28,602 nucleotides of DNA, from IMG/VR virus record IMGVR_UViG_3300042354_000005, positions 1 to 28,602 of that record; one strand, 5' to 3'. Origin of the DNA: a virus. The notes below the pieces were generated by a model. That model was not told the DNA's origin and made no database searches. It saw nothing but the letters and a program-made list of their open reading frames with translations. Below are positions 14,337 to 20,695 of the stretch, one piece after another. The position numbers and the translations under genes were made by a program. Every line of letters begins with the position of its first letter. Within the stretch, counting starts at the first letter, position 1.

Positions 14337-14987
14337 ATGGCAGAAGATAAAAAAGGTTTTATCCTATATGCTGACCAAAAGGAATTGTTTTCACAACTTC
14401 CGGATGAACTAGCAGGTAAACTTATTAAGCATATAATGGCTTATGTAAACGATGAAGACCCTGTAAGTGAAGATATAGTAATCAACATAGCATTTACACC
14501 CATCAAGCTACAACTTAAAAGAGACCTTATTAAATTTGAGGAAACCAAAGGAAGGAGAAGTATAGCAGGTAAAATAGGAGCTGAAAAGAGATGGCAAACG
14601 ATGGCAAACGATGGCAATCGCATACAAGCTATGGCAAACGATAGCAAACCAAAGCAAACGATAGCAAAAATAGCTGTTAATGATAATGTTAATGTTAAAG
14701 AGAAAGATATATATATATATAGTTTTTTAAATTCTTTAATTGATTACGGCTTTGACAAAGATTTAAGCAAAGAATGGATGAAGGTAAGAAAAGATAAAGG
14801 AGCAACAAATACACTAACAGCATTTAAAGGCTTTGTCAAAGAGGTAGAGAAAAACGGAAACGAGATTAACTTTATTTTACGAACTTGCATAGAGAGAAGT
14901 TGGAAGGGATTCAATAGCGAATGGATTCCAAAAGTATTAACCGAACAAAATAGAGAGCCATCAAAATGGAAAGCACCTTGGAGTTAA
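14337..14987 (+). CDS. DUF6291-type phage replication protein (initiator-like)
   Basis: A 216-residue protein. Residues 1-75 (FILYADQKELFSQLPDELAG ... FTPIKLQLKRDLIKFEETK) fit the DUF6291 N-terminal domain of phage replication proteins. GRRSIAGKIGAEKRWQ leads into a low-complexity part (about 85-111), encoded by a 10-bp phased DNA array, then an acidic/AT-coded linker and a C-terminal helical domain ending SKWKAPWS. The layout is like lambda O: a DNA-binding half, an origin array inside the gene, and a helicase-contacting half. The next gene is the helicase, overlapping by 22 bases. Initiator function is inferred. Confidence 0.7.
   Translation: MAEDKKGFILYADQKELFSQLPDELAGKLIKHIMAYVNDEDPVSEDIVINIAFTPIKLQLKRDLIKFEETKGRRSIAGKIGAEKRWQTMANDGNRIQAMANDSKPKQTIAKIAVNDNVNVKEKDIYIYSFLNSLIDYGFDKDLSKEWMKVRKDKGATNTLTAFKGFVKEVEKNGNEINFILRTCIERSWKGFNSEWIPKVLTEQNREPSKWKAPWS
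14591..14670 (+). repeat. Eight phased decamers, candidate origin iterons
   Basis: Eight consecutive 10-bp units: ATGGCAAACG (14591, 14601, 14631), ATGGCAATCG (14611), ATAGCAAACC (14641), AAAGCAAACG (14651), ATAGCAAAAA (14661), and one diverged unit CATACAAGCT (14621). The 10-base period is not a multiple of three, so the same unit is read in all three frames by the host gene. The array is followed by an AT-rich stretch with a TA run. Confidence 0.75.
14671..14742 (+). other. AT-rich stretch beside the iterons, candidate unwinding element
   Basis: Directly after the decamers come two close copies of TGTTAATG and a run of alternating TA (about 14707-14720), then a T- and A-rich segment, all inside the replication gene. 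This is the expected place and composition for a DNA unwinding element in a lambda-like origin. Confidence 0.5.
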
Positions 14988-15886
14988 ACGGATTCAAAAT
15001 TACAGAGGCCGGTGATGTTATTACTGACCTCTTTAAATATAGAGATACCTACCACCAAAAAGGAAAGTATCTAGGCTTTGCAAAGTTACACGAACATTAT
15101 TCAATGAGTCTTGGTAACTGCACCGATTGGACAGGTTTTCCAATGTCGGGTAAAACACAGGTATTAATGGAATGTCTTATGAACACATCTAAATTCTACG
15201 GATGGAAGCATTTGGTATACTTCCCGGATGTTGGCAGTAATGTCGAAATCATAGCGGATTTAATCAATAAGAAGACCGGTAAGAGCTTTAACCCATTAGA
15301 TAGAAATGTCATTCAAGATAAAGAAATTACTCAAGCCATCGATTGGGTTTTAAATCACTTCAAAGTTTTAACTAAAAAAGACGTAAAAGCAAAACTTACA
15401 CCTGTACAATTTTGGGATATGGCAGTAGAATTAAAAAAACACGGAGAATTACATACGGCATCAATCGATTCTTGGAAGGATTTAAATCACCCCTATAATG
15501 ATTATGGTGGTTACGCTCAATACTTGGAATATGTTTTGCCTTACCGTAACCAAATAGCTGAGGACAATGATTTACACCTGCACACGATTATTCACCCAAA
15601 GTTAACTGAAAAGGAAAACGGAAAACGAAATCCGCCCGTTCCTTACGATTTAAAAGGTGGTAGTGAATGGTTTAACTCGGGCAAATGTATGATAACAGTA
15701 CACAGGCAAGACCCAACTTTTAATCTAGCTGAAATACATTTTAATAAAATAAAGCCAAGAAGTAACGGAAACATTGGAATGATTGAGATATGGTTTGACA
15801 AAGAGAGATTGAGTTATTTTGAACAATCAAGTCCTGCACCAAATGTATACGAGAAAGCATACGCAACTAAACAAATAACTAAATAA
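14966..15886 (+). CDS. Replicative DNA helicase, DnaB/Twinkle-like RecA-fold
   Basis: A 306-residue ATPase that would unwind DNA at the fork. Walker A is GFPMSGKT at residues 57-64; a probable Walker B ends SIDSW at about 166-170 after a hydrophobic strand; a TIIHPKL strand follows; and KGGSEWFNSGKCMITVHRQ matches the DnaB/Twinkle 'G-S-x-x-(I/W)-x-N-x-(A/G)-x-x-x-(I/L)-x-V-x-R' motif. It lacks an N-terminal primase-binding domain, so it is short for a DnaB. The start overlaps the replication protein by 22 bases, pairing initiator with helicase. Confidence 0.8.
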   Translation: MESTLELNGFKITEAGDVITDLFKYRDTYHQKGKYLGFAKLHEHYSMSLGNCTDWTGFPMSGKTQVLMECLMNTSKFYGWKHLVYFPDVGSNVEIIADLINKKTGKSFNPLDRNVIQDKEITQAIDWVLNHFKVLTKKDVKAKLTPVQFWDMAVELKKHGELHTASIDSWKDLNHPYNDYGGYAQYLEYVLPYRNQIAEDNDLHLHTIIHPKLTEKENGKRNPPVPYDLKGGSEWFNSGKCMITVHRQDPTFNLAEIHFNKIKPRSNGNIGMIEIWFDKERLSYFEQSSPAPNVYEKAYATKQITK

Positions 15887-15888
15887 TT

Positions 15889-16173
15889 ATGGAACTACAA
15901 ATTTTAAAATCTAGAGTAATCTTACATAAGACATTGCTTAAACTTAAAGCAAGTCGAGAGGAAATCGAAGAGAAAAACGAACACAGGAAGGACTTGATAA
16001 ATTCTATGCTTGAAACTGAATCAGAACTATCTGAGGTGTTAAGTACATTTATAATATTAGAGAAACAAGCTAGGGAATATTCACAATCATCTTACAGGCT
16101 AGAGAGATTAAATTTGGATTTAAAAGTTGAGAATAAAGAATTACAAAACGAACTTAAAGCAAATAATTTTTGA
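15889..16173 (+). CDS. Coiled-coil protein, unknown
   Basis: A 94-residue protein that is nearly all charged helix with heptad patterns (ILKSRVILHKTLLKLKASRE, LDLKVENKELQNELKAN). It starts two bases after the helicase stop and ends one base before the NinG-like gene. It could be a helicase-associated factor or a dimeric scaffold. No specific motif. Confidence 0.6.
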   Translation: MELQILKSRVILHKTLLKLKASREEIEEKNEHRKDLINSMLETESELSEVLSTFIILEKQAREYSQSSYRLERLNLDLKVENKELQNELKANNF

Positions 16174-16174
16174 T

Positions 16175-16687
16175 ATGAAGAAATGTAAGAATTGCAAAGA
16201 GCCATTCACCCCGGTAAACTTTAACCAAAAATACTGCCTTGAAAAAGAATGTGTTCAGATATGGCTAAAAAGTGAACAAGATAAGCAATGGGTGAAAAAA
16301 AAGAAAGAAATGAAAGAGAAGCTTCAAACAGTACAAGAGCTTCAGAAATTAGCTCAAGTATATTTTAATTCTTTTATAAGAAACCGAGACAGAAATAAAG
16401 GATGTATATCTTGTGGCTCTGCATTGGGTCAAAAATTTGATGCCGGTCATTATTTTTCAAGCGGTGGACACAAAGTAATTACATTCGATGAATCAAACGT
16501 ACACGGCCAATGTGTTTACTGTAATCAATACTTACACGGCAATCTTTTGAACTATCAAATAGGAATACAAAAACGAATAGGAGTAGAAAAATTAATTGAG
16601 CTACAGGGTAAAGCACATCAAACAAAAAAATACACGAGAGAAGAACTAAAAGAAATAATTGAAACATATAAACAAAAAACCAAATGA
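16175..16687 (+). CDS. ninG: NinG/Rap-like recombination protein
   Basis: A 170-residue protein, starting at the ATG one base after the preceding stop; an overlapping in-frame ATG at 16127 is rejected. It has an N-terminal zinc finger (Cys4, Cys7, Cys21, Cys26), a basic helix (KKKKEMKEKLQ), then the NinG core GCISCG...FDAGHYFSSGG...NVHGQCVYCNQ (Cys77, Cys80, His92, Cys113, Cys116) and NLLNYQIG. NinG/Rap of lambdoid phages acts on Holliday junctions and joint molecules in Red recombination. Here it sits in a recombination module with Erf and an exonuclease. The stop overlaps the next start (ATGA). Confidence 0.85.
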   Translation: MKKCKNCKEPFTPVNFNQKYCLEKECVQIWLKSEQDKQWVKKKKEMKEKLQTVQELQKLAQVYFNSFIRNRDRNKGCISCGSALGQKFDAGHYFSSGGHKVITFDESNVHGQCVYCNQYLHGNLLNYQIGIQKRIGVEKLIELQGKAHQTKKYTREELKEIIETYKQKTK

Positions 16688-17094
16688 GATTTGAAACAAA
16701 CAAAGACTTGGATAGAGAATTAAATTGTATTGATTTATTCTGCGATACATTTGATATTACATTTGAAAAGTTAACAGAGAATGACATTGACTTTTGCTTA
16801 TATAAAGACGGAAAAATAATAGCATATGCTGAAGTAAAAGGTAGAAATAGAACTATCTCAGATGCTTACCCATTGCCTATAGCCTGTAGAAAGTTAGTTA
16901 AGCTAGTTGATAAGAAAATTAACCCTATTATTATTTGGGATTGCTATGACGGAATCATTTATGGAAGGTTAGAACAAATCGAAGGTAAAATTAAGATGGG
17001 AGGAAGGAAACCAAGAGACCAATCCACAAATGATATAGAGGCAATGGCTTACTTTGATAAGCAATCAACACTAAAAGAACTATTCAAACAATAA
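16684..17094 (+). CDS. Putative PD-(D/E)XK-type nuclease
   Basis: A 136-residue protein. NDIDFCLYKDGKIIAYAEVKGR (residues 33-54) contains the D (36) ... E-x-K (50-52) arrangement of PD-(D/E)XK nucleases, with hydrophobic strands around it and a basic end (GRKPRDQ). The fold could be a VRR-NUC or Holliday-junction resolvase-like enzyme; the exact class is not clear. It follows NinG by a four-base overlap and probably acts in the same branch-processing step. Nuclease assignment is by motif only. Confidence 0.65.
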   Translation: MRFETNKDLDRELNCIDLFCDTFDITFEKLTENDIDFCLYKDGKIIAYAEVKGRNRTISDAYPLPIACRKLVKLVDKKINPIIIWDCYDGIIYGRLEQIEGKIKMGGRKPRDQSTNDIEAMAYFDKQSTLKELFKQ

Positions 17095-17119
17095 ATTGTT
17101 AATAACTTTTCATTATTAA

Positions 17120-17151
17120 TTAGGTGGGTAAATTAATACTCTTTATATTTG
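17120..17151 (+). promoter_or_regulatory. Bacteroidota-type promoter P2
   Basis: TATATTTG at 17144-17151 matches the -7 consensus, with TTAG at 17120-17123 in the -33 position (20-base spacing). The region shares 29 of 39 bases with P1, and the following gene has the same leader AAAAACTAACCAAA. Confidence 0.7.
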
Positions 17152-17187
17152 ACGATAATTAATTAATAACTATTAAAAACTAACCAA

Positions 17188-17418
17188 ATGAACACACGAG
17201 TTAAACAAATCAAAAATGAAAATGGTACTTTTACTTATTTAGTAAATGATATAATACACACAAAAGAATCTAAAAAAGATTACATATATTTTTTAGATGA
17301 GGTTGGGTCTTTTTCAAATTCTATAAAATCAATTACGTTGACAAAAAATTATTGGTTTAAATATGGGAATAGTAATGTAGATAAAAACAAATTGAACATC
17401 ATTGAAATAGAAAAATAA
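17188..17418 (+). CDS. Single-gene unit: small protein, unknown
   Basis: A 76-residue basic protein (MNTRVKQIKNENGTFTYLVND...) with alternating strands and helices: FTYLVNDIIHTKE, DYIYFLDEVGSF, and SITLTKNYWFKYGN. It is preceded by its own promoter P2 and followed by a weak hairpin with T-run, so it may be a separately controlled gene. No enzyme motif is visible. It has the size and setting of a regulator or host-targeting protein, but nothing in the sequence shows this. Confidence 0.55.
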   Translation: MNTRVKQIKNENGTFTYLVNDIIHTKESKKDYIYFLDEVGSFSNSIKSITLTKNYWFKYGNSNVDKNKLNIIEIEK

Positions 17419-17429
17419 TCAAACAAGGG

Positions 17430-17455
17430 ATGCGTCTTGGGTAACGCACATTTTT
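17430..17455 (+). terminator. Weak terminator-like hairpin
   Basis: TGCGT pairs with ACGCA around an 8-base loop (CTTGGGTA), then five T after three bases. The stem is short, so only partial termination is likely; the recombination genes downstream have no clear promoter of their own, which fits read-through. Confidence 0.4.
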
Positions 17456-17476
17456 AACTAACCAAATAAAAACAAA

Positions 17477-18004
17477 ATGAAACATTTATTTAAATCACTA
17501 GCAGAATTTCAACAGGAAGTTCCTACAATCCACAAAGCAACACAAGGTTTTGGCTACACCTACGCAGATTTACCAAAGATTTTTGAAGTGATTAACCCGC
17601 TACTAAAAAAACACGGCCTTGGATTCACTCAATTGATTAATGGGACTGAATTAGTCACCATCGTCTTTCACGTTGAAACAGGCGAAACAATCGAAAGTAA
17701 AACAGCTATTCCACAGGGAGTACAATTGAAAGGTATGAATGACTTCCAAGTCCTTGGGTCAGCAATTTCCTATTTGCGTAGGTACTGTATTAGTTCGATT
17801 TTGGGGATAGTGAGCGACAAGGATACAGACGCAGGAGGTGAGCAAATCAAAGTTGAAGTAAAAAACGAATCTAAGAAAGTTGCTATTGACGATAAAAGAC
17901 TAGCCAAGGCAATTAAGGCAATAAGCGATGGTGAGTACACTATCAAGGAGTTATTAAACACATTTGAGTTAACACCTGAACAACTTAAAAATATTGCACA
18001 ATGA
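17477..18004 (+). CDS. erf: Erf-family single-strand annealing recombination protein
   Basis: A 175-residue protein that pairs complementary single strands in phage recombination. The Erf pattern is clear: GFGYTYADLPKIFEVINPLL, KKHGLGFTQ, VTIVFHVETGETIES, then GSAISYLRRYCISSILGIVSDKDTD at about 95-120. The C-terminal part (about 130-175) is a variable helical domain. The stop overlaps the following exonuclease start (ATGA), a Red-beta/Red-alpha-like pairing. Confidence 0.9.
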   Translation: MKHLFKSLAEFQQEVPTIHKATQGFGYTYADLPKIFEVINPLLKKHGLGFTQLINGTELVTIVFHVETGETIESKTAIPQGVQLKGMNDFQVLGSAISYLRRYCISSILGIVSDKDTDAGGEQIKVEVKNESKKVAIDDKRLAKAIKAISDGEYTIKELLNTFELTPEQLKNIAQ

Positions 18005-18672
18005 AAATAAGATGCTCCGCTATTGGCAAAATAATGACCTCTCCCAAATCTAAGGGGGAGGTTTTAAGTCAAACAACTAAGACATACTTGCAAGAGTTAG
18101 CTATTGAGGAAATCTACGGCATACGCAAGGAATTTAGCTCACGTTACACCGACAAAGGGAACGAAGTGGAAGACCTTTCAATTGCTTTGTGTAATGATGT
18201 CCTAGACATTGGATTCATATATAAGAACGAGGAACATTTTACAAACGAATGGATTACAGGAACACCGGACGTAAACACGAACGAAATTTTATTAGACGTT
18301 AAAAGTAGTTGGGATGCCACAACATTCCCGTTTTTCGATACCGAACTAAAAAATAAAGACTATCTTTACCAAATGCACGGATATATGTGGTTGACGGGCA
18401 AAGAGGAAAGTCTTTTGTGCTATTGCTTAGTTGACACGCCATTACAAATAGTAGAAGACGAAATAAGACGCGAACATTGGAAAGCAAGTTTAATTGAAGA
18501 AAGTTTAGATTTAAGAGCGTTTGTACAAGCCAAACATACATTCGGACATATACCAAAAGAAAAGCGCTTAAAAGTCTTTAAAATAACAAAAGACGACAAG
18601 GTGATAGAGGATATCAAAACACGAATCGAATTATGCCGGGAATATTACAATGACTTAATACAAAAGTTATGA
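18001..18672 (+). CDS. YqaJ/lambda-exonuclease-like PD-(D/E)XK exonuclease
   Basis: A 223-residue protein. NEVEDLSI (about 54-61) gives the first acidic site, ITGTPD (85-90) the conserved D, ILLDVKSSW (96-104) the D-x-K, and YLYQMHGYMWL (121-131) the Gln-containing helix of lambda-exonuclease-like enzymes. It would resect duplex DNA 5' to 3' to make the 3' overhang loaded by Erf, its coupled partner. The length is typical. The stop overlaps the next ATG (ATGA at 18669). Confidence 0.85.
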   Translation: MKIRCSAIGKIMTSPKSKGEVLSQTTKTYLQELAIEEIYGIRKEFSSRYTDKGNEVEDLSIALCNDVLDIGFIYKNEEHFTNEWITGTPDVNTNEILLDVKSSWDATTFPFFDTELKNKDYLYQMHGYMWLTGKEESLLCYCLVDTPLQIVEDEIRREHWKASLIEESLDLRAFVQAKHTFGHIPKEKRLKVFKITKDDKVIEDIKTRIELCREYYNDLIQKL

Positions 18673-18884
18673 ACATAACCAACGAATCAAGACCAATTAA
18701 AAGTGAGGATACTATTCTTATTTCCGTAATGACTAAATACTACGAGCGTAGTACACAAGGCCAAAAGAAATACGGAACAAATCTAGACAGAAAAGATATT
18801 GATTTAATGGGATGGCTAAACCATTTACAGGAGGAGCTGATGGATGCAACTCTATACATTGAAAAACTAAAAAAAACAATATGA
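18669..18884 (+). CDS. MazG-like or related small phage protein
   Basis: A 71-residue protein with the pattern MTKYYERSTQGQKKYGTNL, then WLNHLQEELMDATLYIEKLK. 'YE.R...GQ.KYG' followed by 'W..H..EEL.D...Y' is familiar from small phage proteins distantly like the MazG/all-alpha nucleotide pyrophosphatases, where E-E-x-x-D binds metal. Activity cannot be claimed because half of the usual metal site is not obvious. It is coupled to neighbours at both ends by ATGA. Confidence 0.5.
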   Translation: MNITNESRPIKSEDTILISVMTKYYERSTQGQKKYGTNLDRKDIDLMGWLNHLQEELMDATLYIEKLKKTI

Positions 18885-18979
18885 TTATACTACTATCAAT
18901 TTTACTAGCTCCGGCAATTGCTTGGGGATGGATAGCCACTATATGGTACATAATAGATTTTTTTAATAATGAACACTAA
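18881..18979 (+). CDS. 32-residue single-span membrane peptide
   Basis: A tiny frame starting at the ATGA overlap with the MazG-like gene: MIILLSILLAPAIAWGWIAT and a hydrophobic run (IWYIIDFF), ending NNEH. It overlaps the SSB-like gene's start by 11 bases. The coupling to both neighbours argues that it is translated. No function can be given. Confidence 0.4.
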   Translation: MIILLSILLAPAIAWGWIATIWYIIDFFNNEH

Positions 18980-19319
18980 ACTAAAACAAATGAAAGTAAC
19001 AGGTAAAATCCACTTTGTTGGAGCAATGAGACAAGTAAGTGACAAATTTAAAAGCAAAGATGTCGTAATATTAACAGACGAGAAGTATCCACAGTACATA
19101 ACCATCCAATTTACACAGGAAAAAACAGAACTAATAAGCCAAAAGAACATAGGCGAACAGGTTGAAGTTAGTATTAATCTACGAGGCCGGGAATGGAAGT
19201 CACCAACAGGAGAGATAAAGTATTTTAATACAATTGAAGGATGGCAAATTAACGCTGTTGAGGGTGCAGTTAGTTTAAAAGAAGTTCCTTTGGATTGTTC
19301 AGACGATTTACCATTCTAA
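18969..19319 (+). CDS. SSB-like OB-fold protein (DUF3127-type)
   Basis: A 116-residue protein; the first ATG (18969) or the Met at residue 8 (18990) may start it. Strands KVTGKIHFVGAMRQVSD, DVVILTDEKYPQYITIQFTQ and GEQVEVSINLRGREWKS fit the DUF3127 OB-fold (K-Y-P-Q-x-I-x-x-x-F and 'RGREW'). It ends CSDDLPF, an acidic tail with terminal Phe like the SSB C-terminus that docks partner proteins. It would protect single-stranded DNA in replication and Erf recombination. SSB function is a well-supported inference. Confidence 0.75.
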   Translation: MNTKLKQMKVTGKIHFVGAMRQVSDKFKSKDVVILTDEKYPQYITIQFTQEKTELISQKNIGEQVEVSINLRGREWKSPTGEIKYFNTIEGWQINAVEGAVSLKEVPLDCSDDLPF

Positions 19320-19329
19320 TAAATGATAA

Positions 19330-19346
19330 GGGGTAAAAGTTACCCC
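19330..19346 (+). other. Perfect 7-bp hairpin after the SSB gene
   Basis: GGGGTAA and TTACCCC pair perfectly around the loop AAG, 11 bases after the stop codon of the SSB-like gene. No T-run follows. It could mark the 3' end of an mRNA by processing or be a weak terminator. Confidence 0.5.
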
Positions 19347-19411
19347 ATTACTTAAATAGAAATGATATACAGCACTAAAATATAATTAACGTACAACATT
19401 AAAATATAGAA

Positions 19412-19807
19412 ATGAAAGCAACAATTAAAGTAGAAAAAGAAGTTGAAATTAAAATGGTTAAAGTTGATGTAGCAGTAAGGTATGATGAGGAAGATATACC
19501 TAACGATTTTCCTTTACGAAAAGGAGATATGTGGTCGGCTATTATCAATATTGACGAAGGTAGAGTATTGGACTGGCCAAAAGGACAAACAGGGCATTTA
19601 AGTATGAAAGTTTGTGATGAAGGTTCATATTTTCTTTTAGATGCAGAAGGTAACACTGTATTGTCAATTGAGCAAGATTATGTACCTAATGCTTTACTTC
19701 CCGGTAAATACGGTGATTATATTGATTTACATATTGGCGAAAATGGATTGATTTCAAATTGGTATAGTCAACCTTCAATTTCGGACTTTATATCTGATGA
19801 GGATTAG
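19412..19807 (+). CDS. Accessory protein of a phage family of unknown function
   Basis: A 131-residue beta-rich acidic protein. The pattern VAVRYDEEDI, LRKGDMWSAIINIDEGRVLDWPKGQTG, KVCDEGSYFLLDAEGNTV, then VPNALLPGKYGDYIDLHIGENGLISNW is one I recognise from conserved uncharacterised phage and prophage proteins ('V.V.VRYWED...DGD.W.P.I....G.I..WP.G..A..HYKVCD.G.Y.L.D..G'). Its function is not known to me. It is followed by a large inverted-repeat element and begins with a 16-bp sequence repeated at the start of the gene downstream, so the gene plus palindrome may have arrived as a unit. Confidence 0.6.
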   Translation: MKATIKVEKEVEIKMVKVDVAVRYDEEDIPNDFPLRKGDMWSAIINIDEGRVLDWPKGQTGHLSMKVCDEGSYFLLDAEGNTVLSIEQDYVPNALLPGKYGDYIDLHIGENGLISNWYSQPSISDFISDED

Positions 19808-19814
19808 GGTCGTA

Positions 19815-19959
19815 GTATTACCGCTAACGTATCGGGGCTTGTAGCAGTAGGGGATTAGAAGCACTACTGTTCGATACACCACTAAAGCTGATTAGAAGTA
19901 CACAGCTTAATTAAAGCACTTCTGCCCCTATTGCTACAAACCCTTGTTAGCGGTAGTAC
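19815..19959. repeat. 145-bp nested inverted-repeat element (attC-like or MITE-like)
   Basis: Outer arms GTATTACCGCTAAC (19815-19828) and GTTAGCGGTAGTAC (19946-19959) pair at 13 of 14. Inner arms GGGCTTGTAGCAGTAGGGG (19835-19853) and CCCCTATTGCTACAAACCC (19925-19943) pair at 17 of 19. Between them is a hairpin AAGCTG...CAGCTT and direct repeats GATTAGAAG at 19853 and 19890. No gene lies inside. The spacing between outer and inner arms is asymmetric (6 versus 2 bases). It begins seven bases after the stop of the accessory gene. Confidence 0.85.
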
Positions 19960-19997
19960 GGTTTAATTTACGAGGGATTAAATTTAAAATTTTCAAA

Positions 19998-20222
19998 ATG
20001 AAAGCAACAATCGAATATAACCTACCGGAAGACCAATTTGAATTTGATTGTGCCTCCAAGTCTTTAAAAATGTTTCACGCATTAAACGAGATAAAGGCAG
20101 AGCTTAGAGCCATTTGGAAGTATGAGGACTTAAAGGATAATGAGTTCGAAATGATTGAGAGAGTAAGAGAAAAGTTCTTTGAAATCTTGCTAGATAACGA
20201 AATAAATCTTGACCTATGCTAA
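19998..20222 (+). CDS. Conserved small phage protein, unknown
   Basis: A 74-residue acidic helical protein, MKATIEYNLPEDQFEFDCAS..., ending DNEINLDLC. This 'MKATI.Y.LPED..EF...' family is common in phages, with the helix KAELRAIWKYEDLK. The in-frame TTG at 19944 lies in the palindrome and is not the start. It overlaps the following HTH gene by seven bases. Function unknown. Confidence 0.65.
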   Translation: MKATIEYNLPEDQFEFDCASKSLKMFHALNEIKAELRAIWKYEDLKDNEFEMIERVREKFFEILLDNEINLDLC

Positions 20223-20434
20223 TAGATGACCATAGCCTTAGAAATCATCTAAGAGATGCATTAAAAACACGGACGAGGAATCAAATAGTGAAAGAGATAC
20301 AGGGGAGAGGAGAAACATTCCATCAATACAACATAGACAGGTTTCTACAGGGTAAAGATGTGAGTCTTGAAACAGCTAAGAAGATTGACAAATACATTTA
20401 CAGAATAAACATATATGATTGTAATTTATTTTAG
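20216..20434 (+). CDS. Small phage HTH DNA-binding protein
   Basis: A 72-residue protein. LRNHLRDALKTRTRNQIVKE, then FHQYNIDRFLQGKDVSLETAKKIDKYI is a lambda-repressor/Cro-like HTH with the 'I.RFL.GK.VSLETA.KID.Y' pattern that I recall for small phage regulators. It lies just before a host-type -7 element and the genes leading to the sigma factor, and could control that switch. The regulatory target is inferred only. Confidence 0.65.
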   Translation: MLIDDHSLRNHLRDALKTRTRNQIVKEIQGRGETFHQYNIDRFLQGKDVSLETAKKIDKYIYRINIYDCNLF

Positions 20435-20442
20435 TACATTTG
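20435..20442 (+). promoter_or_regulatory. Host-type -7 element ahead of the sigma gene cluster
   Basis: TACATTTG matches TAnnTTTG and lies only four bases before the ATG at 20447. No TTTG is found 19-21 bases upstream, so evidence is weak. If used, the transcript would start at or very close to the start codon. Confidence 0.35.
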
Positions 20443-20446
20443 ACGT

Positions 20447-20695
20447 ATGAATTTACTCGCATTAGTTCCTTTGGCTTGGTGGTTTGTTAATTTCGAGCCA
20501 CTTCAAGCTGTGTTTGATTATCTATTTAGGTACAAACCAAATAGCACATTAGCCATACATATCCATTCCGCTTTGGGCTGTATTAAATGTGTGGCTTTTT
20601 GGTTAACCTTGCTTTGCACCTTTGATTTTATACTTGCTTGTCAAGCCTCACTTATTGCTTATATACTAGATGAATGTTTGAACAGGCTGAAATAG
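20447..20695 (+). CDS. Small membrane protein with two or three hydrophobic segments
   Basis: An 82-residue protein. Hydrophobic segments lie at about residues 1-20 (MNLLALVPLAWWFVNF), 40-60 (SALGCIKCVAFWLTLLCTFD) and 62-78 (ILACQASLIAYIL). The CIKCVAFW motif, a Cys pair before a membrane helix, is similar to small membrane proteins seen in Bacteroidota phages. It overlaps the next gene by 22 bases. Possible roles include superinfection exclusion or an accessory to lysis; neither is shown by the sequence. Confidence 0.6.
   Translation: MNLLALVPLAWWFVNFEPLQAVFDYLFRYKPNSTLAIHIHSALGCIKCVAFWLTLLCTFDFILACQASLIAYILDECLNRLK

Noticed and set aside
14591-14670. CRISPR array or tandem protein repeat
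   Set aside because: Units are 10 bases with no spacers, and the period is out of phase with codons, so neither explanation fits.
18905-19150. Reverse-strand hydrophobic frame over the SSB-like gene
   Set aside because: Shadow of a gene with a clear family pattern; no start signal on the reverse strand.
19944-19997. TTG-initiated extension of the gene at 19998
   Set aside because: It lies inside the inverted-repeat element; the ATG at 19998 is preceded by an A-rich leader and begins the family's usual MKATI start.
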